A stretch of DNA of 64,000 nucleotides from a candidate division FCPU426 bacterium (GTDB lineage: Bacteria > Oederibacteriota > Muellerivitia > Muellerivitales > Muellerivitaceae): the NCBI GenBank assembly GCA_003136635.1, contig PLFD01000043.1:913-64912 (forward strand), in the 5' to 3' direction. Positions 8,984 to 18,629 of this stretch are shown piece after piece. The notes beneath the pieces were generated by a model, which saw only the letters and a list, made by a program, of their open reading frames with translations, was not told the DNA's origin and searched no databases. Both the position numbers and the translations under genes were made by a program. Each line of letters starts with the position of its first letter. Within the stretch, counting starts at the first letter, position 1.

Positions 8984-10081
8984 TTAAATTTCTGCCGTAA
9001 TATCTGGAACAGCCAAAGTTTCATCCGGAGCCGTTTTCAAACGCCTGACCCTTTTCATGGCGTCCTGCCGGTCCATCCGGTCGATGGCATCATAACGACG
9101 GAACATGACCGCCGTCTTGTGGCCGCTGATGCTCATGATGACGTTGTCGGGAACACCGGCCTTGCGCATATTCGTGATGCCGCAATGCCGCAAATCATGG
9201 AACCGGAAATCCTTGATACCGGCTCTGGCGCACGTGCTCTTAAAACTGGTTTTAAGTTCCTTCACGGGACGCCCCTTGTAGGTGAAGACATGACCGTTTT
9301 CATCCCGTTTAGGAAACTGACCAATCAGGTTTAACAACCCATCGTCTAATGGAATTTCCCGTTTCTCCTGCGTCTTGGTAGAAGAAGCTTCCAAAAGGAT
9401 GACCTTGTTCTGAAAATCAACTTGTTTCCATTTGAGGTTCAGGATTTCACCCCGCCGCATGGCAGTCACATAAGCGAACTCAATAATGGGTTTCATATGG
9501 GGCAAACAGTGGGAAATCAACCGCTGGTACTCGTCGCCGATCAATGTCCTGGACCGGGGAAACTCCTTGAATTTCTTGAATACCCTCAAGGGGTTCTTTT
9601 CGATTTGCCCGTTATTGACGGCCCGGTTGATGATGGCCCTCAAACAGGCGGCCTCGCGATTGAGCGTCGCGCCCGACAAGGTGTATCCCTTCCGCTCCCT
9701 TTGGGCGCGCCGGAACTCGAAATACCGTTCCAGCCGGTTGAGAGTCAAGTTTTCGAGGGGAGAACCCTGGAAAAACGCCCGCAGGTTTCTCATCACCATC
9801 TCGTCATTGTGGAAACTCTTCTTCCTTGACCGGGAATAGACCATGAACTCGGCGGCGGCCTCATCGAAAGTAACCGTCGATTTCTTTGCCAAAAACCGGT
9901 TCTCGATCATGGCTTCCAGGTGTTTCGCGTAGACCCGCTTGACCAAATCAAAAGGAACCTGTCCCAAGCGGACCCTTTTTCGCCGCTTGATGCCATCGGT
10001 CTCAAGGTAATAATCAAGAAAGTAGCCCCTTTCATCTTTTCGAAGGTGCGGCGGGAGGCCGTGGGCATTCGGCCTACTCAC
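8984..10081 (-). CDS. tyrosine recombinase / phage-type integrase
   Basis: TAMRRGEILNLKWKQVD, HDLRHCGITNMRKAGV, SGHKTAVMFRRYDAI catalytic boxes. Confidence 0.9.
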   Translation of the reverse strand: MSRPNAHGLPPHLRKDERGYFLDYYLETDGIKRRKRVRLGQVPFDLVKRVYAKHLEAMIENRFLAKKSTVTFDEAAAEFMVYSRSRKKSFHNDEMVMRNLRAFFQGSPLENLTLNRLERYFEFRRAQRERKGYTLSGATLNREAACLRAIINRAVNNGQIEKNPLRVFKKFKEFPRSRTLIGDEYQRLISHCLPHMKPIIEFAYVTAMRRGEILNLKWKQVDFQNKVILLEASSTKTQEKREIPLDDGLLNLIGQFPKRDENGHVFTYKGRPVKELKTSFKSTCARAGIKDFRFHDLRHCGITNMRKAGVPDNVIMSISGHKTAVMFRRYDAIDRMDRQDAMKRVRRLKTAPDETLAVPDITAEI

Positions 10082-10334
10082 GGTTCCCCCTCCCTGGTTT
10101 CCAGGATTCCACTTGATTTAACCCTTTCCACACAGGATTTTCAAAAACTCTTTGAACAGTGGACAGCCAAATACGCGGATGGCGTCCCACCTTCACGTAA
10201 GGCATGACACCCGTGAGACGCCAATACCGGACCGTGTTGGCCGAAACTTTCGCCCATTGGGCCACTTCGTTATCCGTCATGAGACAATCCTCAAAGTCTT
10301 GAGGAACCGACACATCGCTTCCTGAATTCCACAT
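10074..10334 (-). CDS. helix-turn-helix excisionase-like protein
   Basis: MTDNEVAQWAKVSANTVRYWRLTGVMPYVKVGRHPRI; overlaps integrase start. Confidence 0.7.
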   Translation of the reverse strand: MWNSGSDVSVPQDFEDCLMTDNEVAQWAKVSANTVRYWRLTGVMPYVKVGRHPRIWLSTVQRVFENPVWKGLNQVESWKPGRGNRE

Positions 10335-10684
10335 TCATTTCTCCCTGTATTCAAATTACCGCTGAAATAAAAACCGCTTTCATTTTTGAATTTTAGAACC
10401 CATAAATGAAAAGCAAATATGGGGGGAAATACTAAAACTTTTATTCCAACGTTTCATTTTTAAAAAAATTATTCGTAACACGAACTGATGGACAACAGCG
10501 GTCAAACACGGAAACCGCCGGATGAGTTTGAATTTGAAATCAAAAAAATAACCATCTGAACGATTTCAAAATCGAATTTTAGTCGGACTAAATCACAAGA
10601 AATTAAATCCGAAAACCAAAAATCTTTTTACCTGTTAAATCAAACTCGCCTGCCTAAACGAAAAGTGTCCCTCATGGGTGACAA

Positions 10685-10710
10685 ACTGGCAAACGGGCCA
10701 TACATAAGCG
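10685..10710. repeat. direct repeat, candidate att site (right)
   Basis: ACTGGCAAACGGGCCATACATAAGCG, see 6886-6912. Confidence 0.55.
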
Positions 10711-10749
10711 CTGGATGATTCAGGAAAACCTTCCCGGAAAGGACACCCA

Positions 10750-10947
10750 TTGAAACCCCTTCGACAACGATTAGAAGACGCCCGAAAATCTACGGGAGCC
10801 CCTTGGGAAATATTGGAACGAGATTATCTGTTGTCCTTCGTCTTGGCCGGGATAGCTGAAGTAAAAGGGATAAACGACAATGATTTGGGATTCTTGACCA
10901 TCAGAACCGTAACTTTGTCGTCGCCAACAAAAAAGCCTTTGCCGTAA
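10750..10947 (+). pseudogene. N-terminal remnant resembling AbiEii/AbiGii-type nucleotidyltransferase
   Basis: MKPLRQRLEDARKSTGAPWEILERDYLLSFVLAGIAEVKG followed by unrelated short tail. Confidence 0.45.
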
Positions 10948-11149
10948 AGTTATTACAGGCAAAAGCTTTTAGAATGAGCCGAAAGCAACGAAATTTTTAA
11001 ATTTTTTGGAGAAATATCCTCAAATTTTTTCCCCGCCACATCTACCCTATTGTCCTTGGACATGAATTGGTGTTTAGTTCCGCTATGAGGACCATCAAAT
11101 CCAAACTCTTTAAACCCTCGATATCTTCTATAAGAGTCTTAAATACGAT

Positions 11150-11749
11150 CTAAATCTGAAGCTTGTTAAAATTTTCCTCGGCAAAATGCCAATTTAAAAA
11201 GTTCCAAAAGGCTTCCACATATTTAGCCCGCGCGTTTCGATAATCAATGTAATAAGCGTGTTCCCAGACATCCAACGTAAAAAGCGGAACACCCGATCCA
11301 GTACGCAAAGGCGTTTCCGCGTTACCCGTAGTTTCAATTTTCAGCTTTTTATCCTTCGGATTTACCGTCAACCAGGCCCAACCCGAACCGAAATGACCTA
11401 TAGCCGCCGTGGCAAATTGCTTTTCAAATTCGGCCCGGCTTCCAAAACTATCGGTGATGGCTTGGGCCAGTTTTCCGTTGGGTGCCTGGTTTTTTTCAGC
11501 ACTCAAACTCTGCCAATAAAATGAATGGTTCCAGTTTTGGGCAGCGTTATTGAACAAGCCACCGTTCGACTTCACCACAATCTCTTCCAGCGTCTTATTT
11601 TCAAATTCCGTCCCAGCGATCAATTTATTCAGATTATCCACATAGGTTTGATGATGCTTACCATAATGAAAATCAAAGGTTTCCGCCGAAAGAAAAGGCG
11701 TTAACGCATCCTTGGCGTAAGGTAAAGACGGCAATGTAAATTGTGACAT
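11150..11749 (-). CDS. sod: Fe/Mn superoxide dismutase
   Basis: MSQFTLPSLPYAKDALTPFLSAETFDFHYGKHHQTYVDNLN..., FTLDVWEHAYYIDYRNARAKYVEAFW. Confidence 0.95.
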   Translation of the reverse strand: MSQFTLPSLPYAKDALTPFLSAETFDFHYGKHHQTYVDNLNKLIAGTEFENKTLEEIVVKSNGGLFNNAAQNWNHSFYWQSLSAEKNQAPNGKLAQAITDSFGSRAEFEKQFATAAIGHFGSGWAWLTVNPKDKKLKIETTGNAETPLRTGSGVPLFTLDVWEHAYYIDYRNARAKYVEAFWNFLNWHFAEENFNKLQI

Positions 11750-11856
11750 AAAACCTCCCTTGTAATTTGACCAGCCAATTGACCGGTTCTGCTTTAACTT
11801 AATCACCTAAAAAATTTAATACTTCCAAAACAACCACTTCCCTCAAACCTCCTCTT

Positions 11857-12546
11857 TTAAAAGAGATGTTTTTTAAAAAAGGTCAGCGTGATGCCCCAAG
11901 CTTGTTCGGAAGCTTCCGGATTAAAGCTGGGCCGGTCGTCACAATTAAAGCCGTGTTGGGCTTCGGAAAATTCAATATGCGTATGGGGTTTACCAGCGGT
12001 CCTAAGCGCGTCGGCCACCGCGCGTGCGTTTTCCAAAGGAATCCCCTTGTCTGCCCCGCCCCAGAATAAAATAATTGGAGCCCTCTGGTCTTTAGCCCGG
12101 TCCAAAAGATCTGGAGCAATACGTCCGTAATAGGACGCCGCCGCGCTGAGAGGAAGCGTGGAATTGGCAATATAAGAAGTCCGGCCGCCCTGGCAATAAC
12201 CTACCGAGGCGATTTTGGAAACACCCTGGGATTTGAGCCAGTCGAAAGCGGCTTTAGCGTCCGCTTCCAGATTCGGCAAAGTTAAGGCGCTGGAATGGGG
12301 TTTGACCGTTTCCATATCACCGTATTTCGCCGCGAAGCCTGCGGGCGCAGTGCGATGATAAAGCTCAGGAGCGATAGACAAATAACCTTCATGGGCGAAA
12401 CGATCGGTGACCCGCTTGATATGGTCCGTAACGCCAAACGCCTCCTGAAATACTATAACCCCGGCTTTCGGTTGGCCCAATGGCCTAGCCGTATAGGCTG
12501 AAATTTCCGTACCATCCGACACTTTAACTGTAATTGTTTCCGGCAT
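11857..12546 (-). CDS. dienelactone hydrolase family protein
   Basis: VGYCQGGR nucleophile elbow, GADKGIPLENA, FSEAQHGFNCD. Confidence 0.9.
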   Translation of the reverse strand: MPETITVKVSDGTEISAYTARPLGQPKAGVIVFQEAFGVTDHIKRVTDRFAHEGYLSIAPELYHRTAPAGFAAKYGDMETVKPHSSALTLPNLEADAKAAFDWLKSQGVSKIASVGYCQGGRTSYIANSTLPLSAAASYYGRIAPDLLDRAKDQRAPIILFWGGADKGIPLENARAVADALRTAGKPHTHIEFSEAQHGFNCDDRPSFNPEASEQAWGITLTFFKKHLF

Positions 12547-12575
12547 TTAATTTCCCTTAATTTAAAATTTTCTGC

Positions 12576-14330
12576 TTAGACTGCAACTCCCTCCAACAGG
12601 ATGCCCGATTCGTGCAGCCTCTGGTAAAAGCCGTCATGACGCAGCAGTTCCTCGTGGCTGCCGCTTTCCACAATACGGCCATGATCCAGGACCACAATGT
12701 AGTCCATCTGCTGAACTGTCGATAAACGATGGGCGATCACCAGTAACGTGCGGCCATAGGAAACCTTGGTGATGGCCTCCTGTAAAACCGCCTCGCTGAT
12801 CGAATCCAGGCTGGCGGTGGCTTCATCCAAAATGAGAATTTTGGGATCAAAAACCATGACCCGGGCGAAAGACAACAACTGCCTCTCCCCAGAAGAGAGC
12901 GTACTTCCTCTTTCGGACAATACGGTGTGATAACCTTGGGGCAGACGCCGAATAAATCCGTCCGCGCCTACCAGACGACAGGCCTCTACTACATGGATCT
13001 CGGGAATCTCCTTGCGGAAGAAACGAATATTATCCAAAACCGAACCGGAAAAAAGGGTTACATCCTGCTGGACGATACCCACCGATCCCCTGATGGATTC
13101 AAGCGAATAGTTTTTGATGTCCTGGCCGTCGATTTCTAGAACTCCTCCGTTAACATCATAAAATCGAGCCAGCAGGTTCATGAGTGACGTTTTGCCCGCG
13201 CCTGTGGCGCCCACAAAACCCACCCTTTCACCCGGCTTGATCTCCAAATTAATGTTCTTGAGAACATTTTGCCCTGCTCTATAGGCGAAAGTAACATTCT
13301 TGAACGCCACCCGGCCGATTACCGACGGAGAGACGGCACTGGGAAGTTCCCTGATATCAGGATGTTCCTTGAAGGTTTTCCTGATGCGTTCAGAAGAAAC
13401 GATGGTCGATTGCAGGACGTTCAACTGCTGGGTGATATTGTTGATCGGCTGGAAAAAGCGGCGCATATAGACCGTAAAAGCGAAAAGAACTCCAAATGAA
13501 ATGCTGCCGCGAATAACCGCTCCTCCCCCAAACCAGACCAATCCCGCCACACCCGCGTCCCCCAGAAACTCGGTCACTAAAAAGAAAAGAAGATTTAAGC
13601 GGTTTTCCAAAATGGTCGATTGCAGCAGCAGCTTGTTGCGCTGATCAAACTCTTTTTGCTGTTTTAATTCCTGGTTGAATATCTGGACGATCGCCATACC
13701 GCTAAGATTTTCCGCCAGAAAAGAAATGGCCGCTGAAAGCCGAGTACGCATTTCCTGGTTCACCTTCTGAATTCCCCTGCGGATGATAAGAGAAGCCCCT
13801 AAAATTAAAGGAACCATCAGAAAACAATAAAGAGCCACCGTTTGATTGAGTTTGAGCATAAAAAATACGATGAGGACCAAGGAAAAAATACCCCGGATCG
13901 TGTTAGTAAGGAAGTCCGTAAAAAAATTGTTCAGGGCTTCGGTGTCGCTGACCACGTTGGTGATGATCCGTCCCGAGGAATTCTGGTCGAAATATTTCAG
14001 GGATAGATTTTGGATGTGCCGGAAAAGATCGGTGCGGATTTCGCGAACGATGGATTGGCCCGTAAACTGGAGAAGGACGTCCTGGTAATAGGTCAGGCCA
14101 AAGGAAAAAAGAACCAATCCCAGGTATCCCATCGATATGCGGAAAATGCCGCGGATATCCGGATGGGGTACCGAAATATGGTTATCGATAATGTTCTTGA
14201 TGATGTAGGGCTGGGCCTGGTCGATCGACGACGCGATAATGACAAAAGCAAAAATCAACACTACGCGCAGCCGGTACTTGGCCAGGTAGGGCAGCAAAAT
14301 GAGCAAACCACTTTTCGCTTTTTGGGTCAT
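12576..14330 (-). CDS. ABC transporter, fused permease/ATPase (exporter half)
   Basis: Walker A GATGAGKTS, LSSGERQLLSFARVMVFDPKILILDEATASLD. Confidence 0.9.
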   Translation of the reverse strand: MTQKAKSGLLILLPYLAKYRLRVVLIFAFVIIASSIDQAQPYIIKNIIDNHISVPHPDIRGIFRISMGYLGLVLFSFGLTYYQDVLLQFTGQSIVREIRTDLFRHIQNLSLKYFDQNSSGRIITNVVSDTEALNNFFTDFLTNTIRGIFSLVLIVFFMLKLNQTVALYCFLMVPLILGASLIIRRGIQKVNQEMRTRLSAAISFLAENLSGMAIVQIFNQELKQQKEFDQRNKLLLQSTILENRLNLLFFLVTEFLGDAGVAGLVWFGGGAVIRGSISFGVLFAFTVYMRRFFQPINNITQQLNVLQSTIVSSERIRKTFKEHPDIRELPSAVSPSVIGRVAFKNVTFAYRAGQNVLKNINLEIKPGERVGFVGATGAGKTSLMNLLARFYDVNGGVLEIDGQDIKNYSLESIRGSVGIVQQDVTLFSGSVLDNIRFFRKEIPEIHVVEACRLVGADGFIRRLPQGYHTVLSERGSTLSSGERQLLSFARVMVFDPKILILDEATASLDSISEAVLQEAITKVSYGRTLLVIAHRLSTVQQMDYIVVLDHGRIVESGSHEELLRHDGFYQRLHESGILLEGVAV

Positions 14331-16228
14331 GCCGGCTCCCCTTCCAGGCTTAAAGGCAGACCGTTCCGTTCCTCGGACAGGTCCGGCTCTGAATATCTGA
14401 CATTTCCGTCGACACCCACCACCTTCTGTTCCTCTTCAGTACCCGATTGCATGATCCAAAGCCTGGAATAAAGTCCGCCCGAATGAATCAAATGGGAATG
14501 GGTCCCCCGTTCCGAAACAGTGCCATCCGCCAGTACCAGAATCTCGTCCGCGTGCCGGACCGCGCTCAACCTGTGGGAAATAATCAGCGTGGTTTTTCTA
14601 CGTAAAGAATTCAACTTTACCGAACTGTTATGCCGCAAATTGTGCAACAGGGCCCTTTCGGTCTTGGTATCCACCGCGCTCAAGCTATCATCCAGAATAT
14701 GAATGGGAGCGTTTTTATAAAGCATTCGGGCAATGGCAACCCGCTGTTTTTGGCCGCCCGACAGGCGCACACCCCTTTCTCCGATTTCGGTATTAAACCC
14801 GTCGGGAAATTCAACAATGTTGTCGTAAACCACCGCCGATTGGGCCGCCTTTTCCGCCTTTTCCAGATCAGGGCTATTGTCGGAGAAACCGATGTTATCC
14901 AGAATTTTCTCGGAAAACAGGAACCCGCTCTGGGGAACGTAGGCGATTCCATGGCGCAGGTTCTCCAAGGGGATTTTCAGGATATCCACACCATCAATGA
15001 AAATCGTTCCTTTGGGTGGATTGTAAAGACGTAACAATAAATTGGTCAGAGTCGACTTACCGCTTCCCAAGGCCCCCACGATTCCGATGGTCTTACCTTT
15101 TTCCACTTCAAAAGAAATATTTTCCAAAACATTCTTTTCCGTGCCCGGATACCGGAAAGTCAGATTCTTTACTTTGATATTTCCAATAACACGGTGCTCC
15201 TTTTTTGCGTCCGGATCATCAACCACGTCCGGAACGACGCTTAACAGTCCTGAAATCCGGTTAAGCGATCCGGCTGCCCGCTGAACCACATTGAGGGTCT
15301 GTCCCAATTGTTCAAGAGGCTGACGTAACTGGGCCAGGTAAAGGAAAAAAGCGGCAAAATCGCCCAACGTAATCGTATGGTTAATCGTTAAATAACCGCC
15401 GTAACTTAACACCACGATAGAACCTATTGAGGATAGGAATGGGAGTAATGAACCAAACAGGGATGATAAACGTACAAATTTTACTTTTTCATGGACGATC
15501 TTCTCAACCTTTTCCTCAAAACGGTGAAGAGTCACGGCTTCATTCCCGAATGCCTTCACTACCCGGATACCGCCAATAACCTCTTCTACCAGTTGGGCCA
15601 TGCTTCCCAACGCCGACTGATAATGCATGGATTGATTCTTAATTTTTGGGCCGAAATATCCCACAAGTATGGGTATAGCGATTAACGGCCCTAGGCCCGC
15701 CAAGGCCAGATGCCAGTTCATATGAACAGCCATCATATATAACGCTGCCGTAAGCATGGAAAGACCGTTAATTGACTGGCTAATGCCCATAGAGGCGAAC
15801 TGCCGAACCACTTCCACATCGCTTAAAGCGTGGGACAAAAGATCCCCCACACTATGACCCTGATAGTAAGACGGTGATAAAGTCGACCATTTTTTGAGTA
15901 GTTGTTTACGAAGTTGATAAACCAGAATTCTGCCGTGGCCGTTGATAATAATTCGGCCCAGCCAAACGGTGGTCACCCGGAAAAAGCTGATCAGCATAAT
16001 AGTTTCGGCAAAATGGGCCGCTTGTTGAACTTCTAGGGTGCCATGTTGCAGTTGGTCCGTAAATCGGCCAATTAATTGGGGAATTTTTACCGCTAATTTA
16101 CTGGAAACCATAATCAACAAAAGCGCCGCCAAATAAACCCACCAATTTTGAACTACATAAGAACTGACAATATGCCAACCTGACGGCTTCTTTTTTTCAA
16201 GATTATTTTCATTTTGATTAATGGACAT
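14327..16228 (-). CDS. ABC transporter, fused permease/ATPase (exporter half)
   Basis: GALGSGKST, LSGGQKQRVAIARMLYKNAPIHILDDSLSAVD; 4-nt overlap with next gene. Confidence 0.9.
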   Translation of the reverse strand: MSINQNENNLEKKKPSGWHIVSSYVVQNWWVYLAALLLIMVSSKLAVKIPQLIGRFTDQLQHGTLEVQQAAHFAETIMLISFFRVTTVWLGRIIINGHGRILVYQLRKQLLKKWSTLSPSYYQGHSVGDLLSHALSDVEVVRQFASMGISQSINGLSMLTAALYMMAVHMNWHLALAGLGPLIAIPILVGYFGPKIKNQSMHYQSALGSMAQLVEEVIGGIRVVKAFGNEAVTLHRFEEKVEKIVHEKVKFVRLSSLFGSLLPFLSSIGSIVVLSYGGYLTINHTITLGDFAAFFLYLAQLRQPLEQLGQTLNVVQRAAGSLNRISGLLSVVPDVVDDPDAKKEHRVIGNIKVKNLTFRYPGTEKNVLENISFEVEKGKTIGIVGALGSGKSTLTNLLLRLYNPPKGTIFIDGVDILKIPLENLRHGIAYVPQSGFLFSEKILDNIGFSDNSPDLEKAEKAAQSAVVYDNIVEFPDGFNTEIGERGVRLSGGQKQRVAIARMLYKNAPIHILDDSLSAVDTKTERALLHNLRHNSSVKLNSLRRKTTLIISHRLSAVRHADEILVLADGTVSERGTHSHLIHSGGLYSRLWIMQSGTEEEQKVVGVDGNVRYSEPDLSEERNGLPLSLEGEPA

Positions 16229-16316
16229 AAAAACCCACCAAATTCAAACTAAAGAGAAACCCGTATTCCGGTAAAAAATTCGAACTACTTTTACTTCCAG
16301 TAATTTTACGAGACAT

Positions 16317-17363
16317 TTAATTATTCCTCGCGAAAGGATTGAATAGGTTCGTATACACATCCGACGGCTTGATTTGTCCTCGTTGGAGTTTTCCGTCCTT
16401 CACGAAAAGATCGATCCAAAACTGGATATCCGAATCTTTGATTAAAGTGGATTCCGGATTGGCCGGCAGGTAATACTTGACCAATTGGGGATTTCCCCCT
16501 TTTTCCGTAGTAATATCGGCGACTATTTTCCGGACATGTTCAGGATCCTTTTGAAAAGCGTCCCATATGACCCGCTTAGCCGTCTCAACCGCAGTGACAT
16601 AATGCCGAACCGTGTCGGGATGGGCTGCAATAAAATCATCCCTAAAACCACAGGCAAAGATAGTCGCATCGTGTCCATAAACATCATAACGCTTGGTTCC
16701 AGGGATAACATGAACGCCGCCTCTGTCCAAAGCTCTTTCAAACCAGCTTCCTCCGCTGGTCGTACCAGCCGCTGCGTCTATCTGGTGCGTTCTTAATGCC
16801 TGCTCCTCGTTTTCAACAGGCACCTGCAAAAGCTGGACCTGACTAAGGGCAAGTCCGTTTTTCTCCAGAAAAATCTTAATCGTATATTCTGCGCCCAAGC
16901 CCAGGATATTAACGCCAATGGTTTTGCCTTTAAGGTCCTTAATAGAATGGATGTCGCTCTCGTCAAGCACCAGTATGCCGGTACGTTCCGCTTTAGTTAC
17001 GGCTGAACCCGCATAAACCGCCTTGATTTTTCCACCCCTGGCGATAACGTTAATCCATCCGGTCCAATCAAATTGTCCAAGATCGTATACACCCGACAAT
17101 AAAGGCTGATATAGAGGAGTCCCAGCGCCCACAGCCGGGATGAAGTCAAGTGTTACATTCTGTTCTTTTAAGATATCTCGCCCCGTTAAATGCTGGACAA
17201 TTTCCCAAGACGTGGCGCTCGTCGTAGATTGAGGAAGCTTAATGGCCACATCGCCTGATACAGCCTTCGCTCTTTTATAAAACAAAAACCCAACAACCAC
17301 AGCAATCAAAAATAATCCCACAACTGATACAATCAGCCACTTACTTTTATTTTTAACGCTCAT
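16317..17363 (-). CDS. SsuA/TauA/NrtA-type ABC substrate-binding protein, paralog 3
   Basis: DLKGKTIGVNILGLGAEYTIKIFL, N-terminal hydrophobic anchor. Confidence 0.85.
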   Translation of the reverse strand: MSVKNKSKWLIVSVVGLFLIAVVVGFLFYKRAKAVSGDVAIKLPQSTTSATSWEIVQHLTGRDILKEQNVTLDFIPAVGAGTPLYQPLLSGVYDLGQFDWTGWINVIARGGKIKAVYAGSAVTKAERTGILVLDESDIHSIKDLKGKTIGVNILGLGAEYTIKIFLEKNGLALSQVQLLQVPVENEEQALRTHQIDAAAGTTSGGSWFERALDRGGVHVIPGTKRYDVYGHDATIFACGFRDDFIAAHPDTVRHYVTAVETAKRVIWDAFQKDPEHVRKIVADITTEKGGNPQLVKYYLPANPESTLIKDSDIQFWIDLFVKDGKLQRGQIKPSDVYTNLFNPFARNN

Positions 17364-17471
17364 TTATTTCGCCTTTTAAAGTTTCTAACCATGTTTCAAC
17401 TTGACTTCTATACAACCCATTCGCCAAAACTTTTATTCTCAAAAGAATCAGAACCTCGCTTCACGACGATT

Positions 17472-18521
17472 CTAGTTATCTTTAATCGCATCTTTCGCAA
17501 TCGAATCGTAATCATTGGTATAAACATCTGAGGGGTGGATCTGTCCGAGCTGAAGTTTCCCTTGGGCCACCAGGAGATCAATCCAAAACTGAATGTCACT
17601 ATCTTTAATAAATGTTGAATCAGGAGACACAGGCAAAAAAAACTTAGCCAACAAAGAGTTTCCACCTTTATCTTTTAAAATTTGGGCATAAATATCCCTG
17701 ACATGCTTGGGATCTTTTTGAAAAGAATCCCATATAATTCGTTTAGCAATCTCAACCGCTGTAACGTAACGACGCACCATATCCGGATGCGCCTGGATAA
17801 AATCATCCCTGAAACCCACGCCCAGGTTTGTAGCATTATGGCCTATCACTTCGTAATGGCTTGTCCCCGGTACAAGCCGCACCCCTCCTCTGTACTTCGC
17901 CAGCTCAAACCAGGTTCCGCCTGTCATTGAACCCGCAATTCCATCAACCTGCTTTGTTCTCAAAGCCTGTTCTTCATTTTCAAGAGGAACCTGCAGAAGT
18001 TGAATTTGATCAGGCGACAATCCATTTTTTTGAAGGATCGATTTAATGGAATATTCCGCATCCAAACCTAAAGTGTTAATCGCGATTGTTTTTCCGATCA
18101 AATCTTTAACTGAGTGAATGCTGCTGTTTTCCAAAACCAAAATGCCGCTTCTATCTTTGATATCCCTAGTTACGGCCGCACCCGCGTATACGGCTTTAAC
18201 TTTCCCGCCTCTGGCTATCAGGTTAACCCAGCCCACCCAATTGGCCAGTTCCACATCTACCTCGTTGGACAAGAGAGCCTGAAAACGTGGAACAGTACTG
18301 CTAATTCCCGGTATAAACTGAATCTTTATCTCTTCTTCTTTTAAAACATCACGCCCCGTCAACCTTTGAACCAATTCCCAGTTGGTGGGCGTTGTCGGCG
18401 AATCTATAATTCGAATCGCCGTCTCTCCGGATGATTTTTGTTTTGACAGATAAAACCACGTAGCCGCTAACGCAGTTACAACCGCCACGATAAAAATAAA
18501 ATAGTTTCTTTTACGCATCAA
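17472..18521 (-). CDS. SsuA/TauA/NrtA-type ABC substrate-binding protein, paralog 2
   Basis: close paralog of neighbours (DLIGKTIAINTLGLDAEYSIKSIL). Confidence 0.85.
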   Translation of the reverse strand: MMRKRNYFIFIVAVVTALAATWFYLSKQKSSGETAIRIIDSPTTPTNWELVQRLTGRDVLKEEEIKIQFIPGISSTVPRFQALLSNEVDVELANWVGWVNLIARGGKVKAVYAGAAVTRDIKDRSGILVLENSSIHSVKDLIGKTIAINTLGLDAEYSIKSILQKNGLSPDQIQLLQVPLENEEQALRTKQVDGIAGSMTGGTWFELAKYRGGVRLVPGTSHYEVIGHNATNLGVGFRDDFIQAHPDMVRRYVTAVEIAKRIIWDSFQKDPKHVRDIYAQILKDKGGNSLLAKFFLPVSPDSTFIKDSDIQFWIDLLVAQGKLQLGQIHPSDVYTNDYDSIAKDAIKDN

Positions 18522-18629
18522 AGTTCCTCTTTTTCAGCAAAAACCCAAGACACATTACCCTGACAGACAATTCTAAAAACTTAAGAAAAATTCGGCCCAA
18601 CGCTAAAGACTTATAAAAGAATGAAATTG

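Noticed and set aside
12576-16228. Considered the two ABC exporters as part of the riboswitch-controlled uptake operon.
   Set aside because: Co-directional and only about 90 nt after the last SBP, but they are a heterodimeric exporter type; operon membership cannot be decided from sequence alone.
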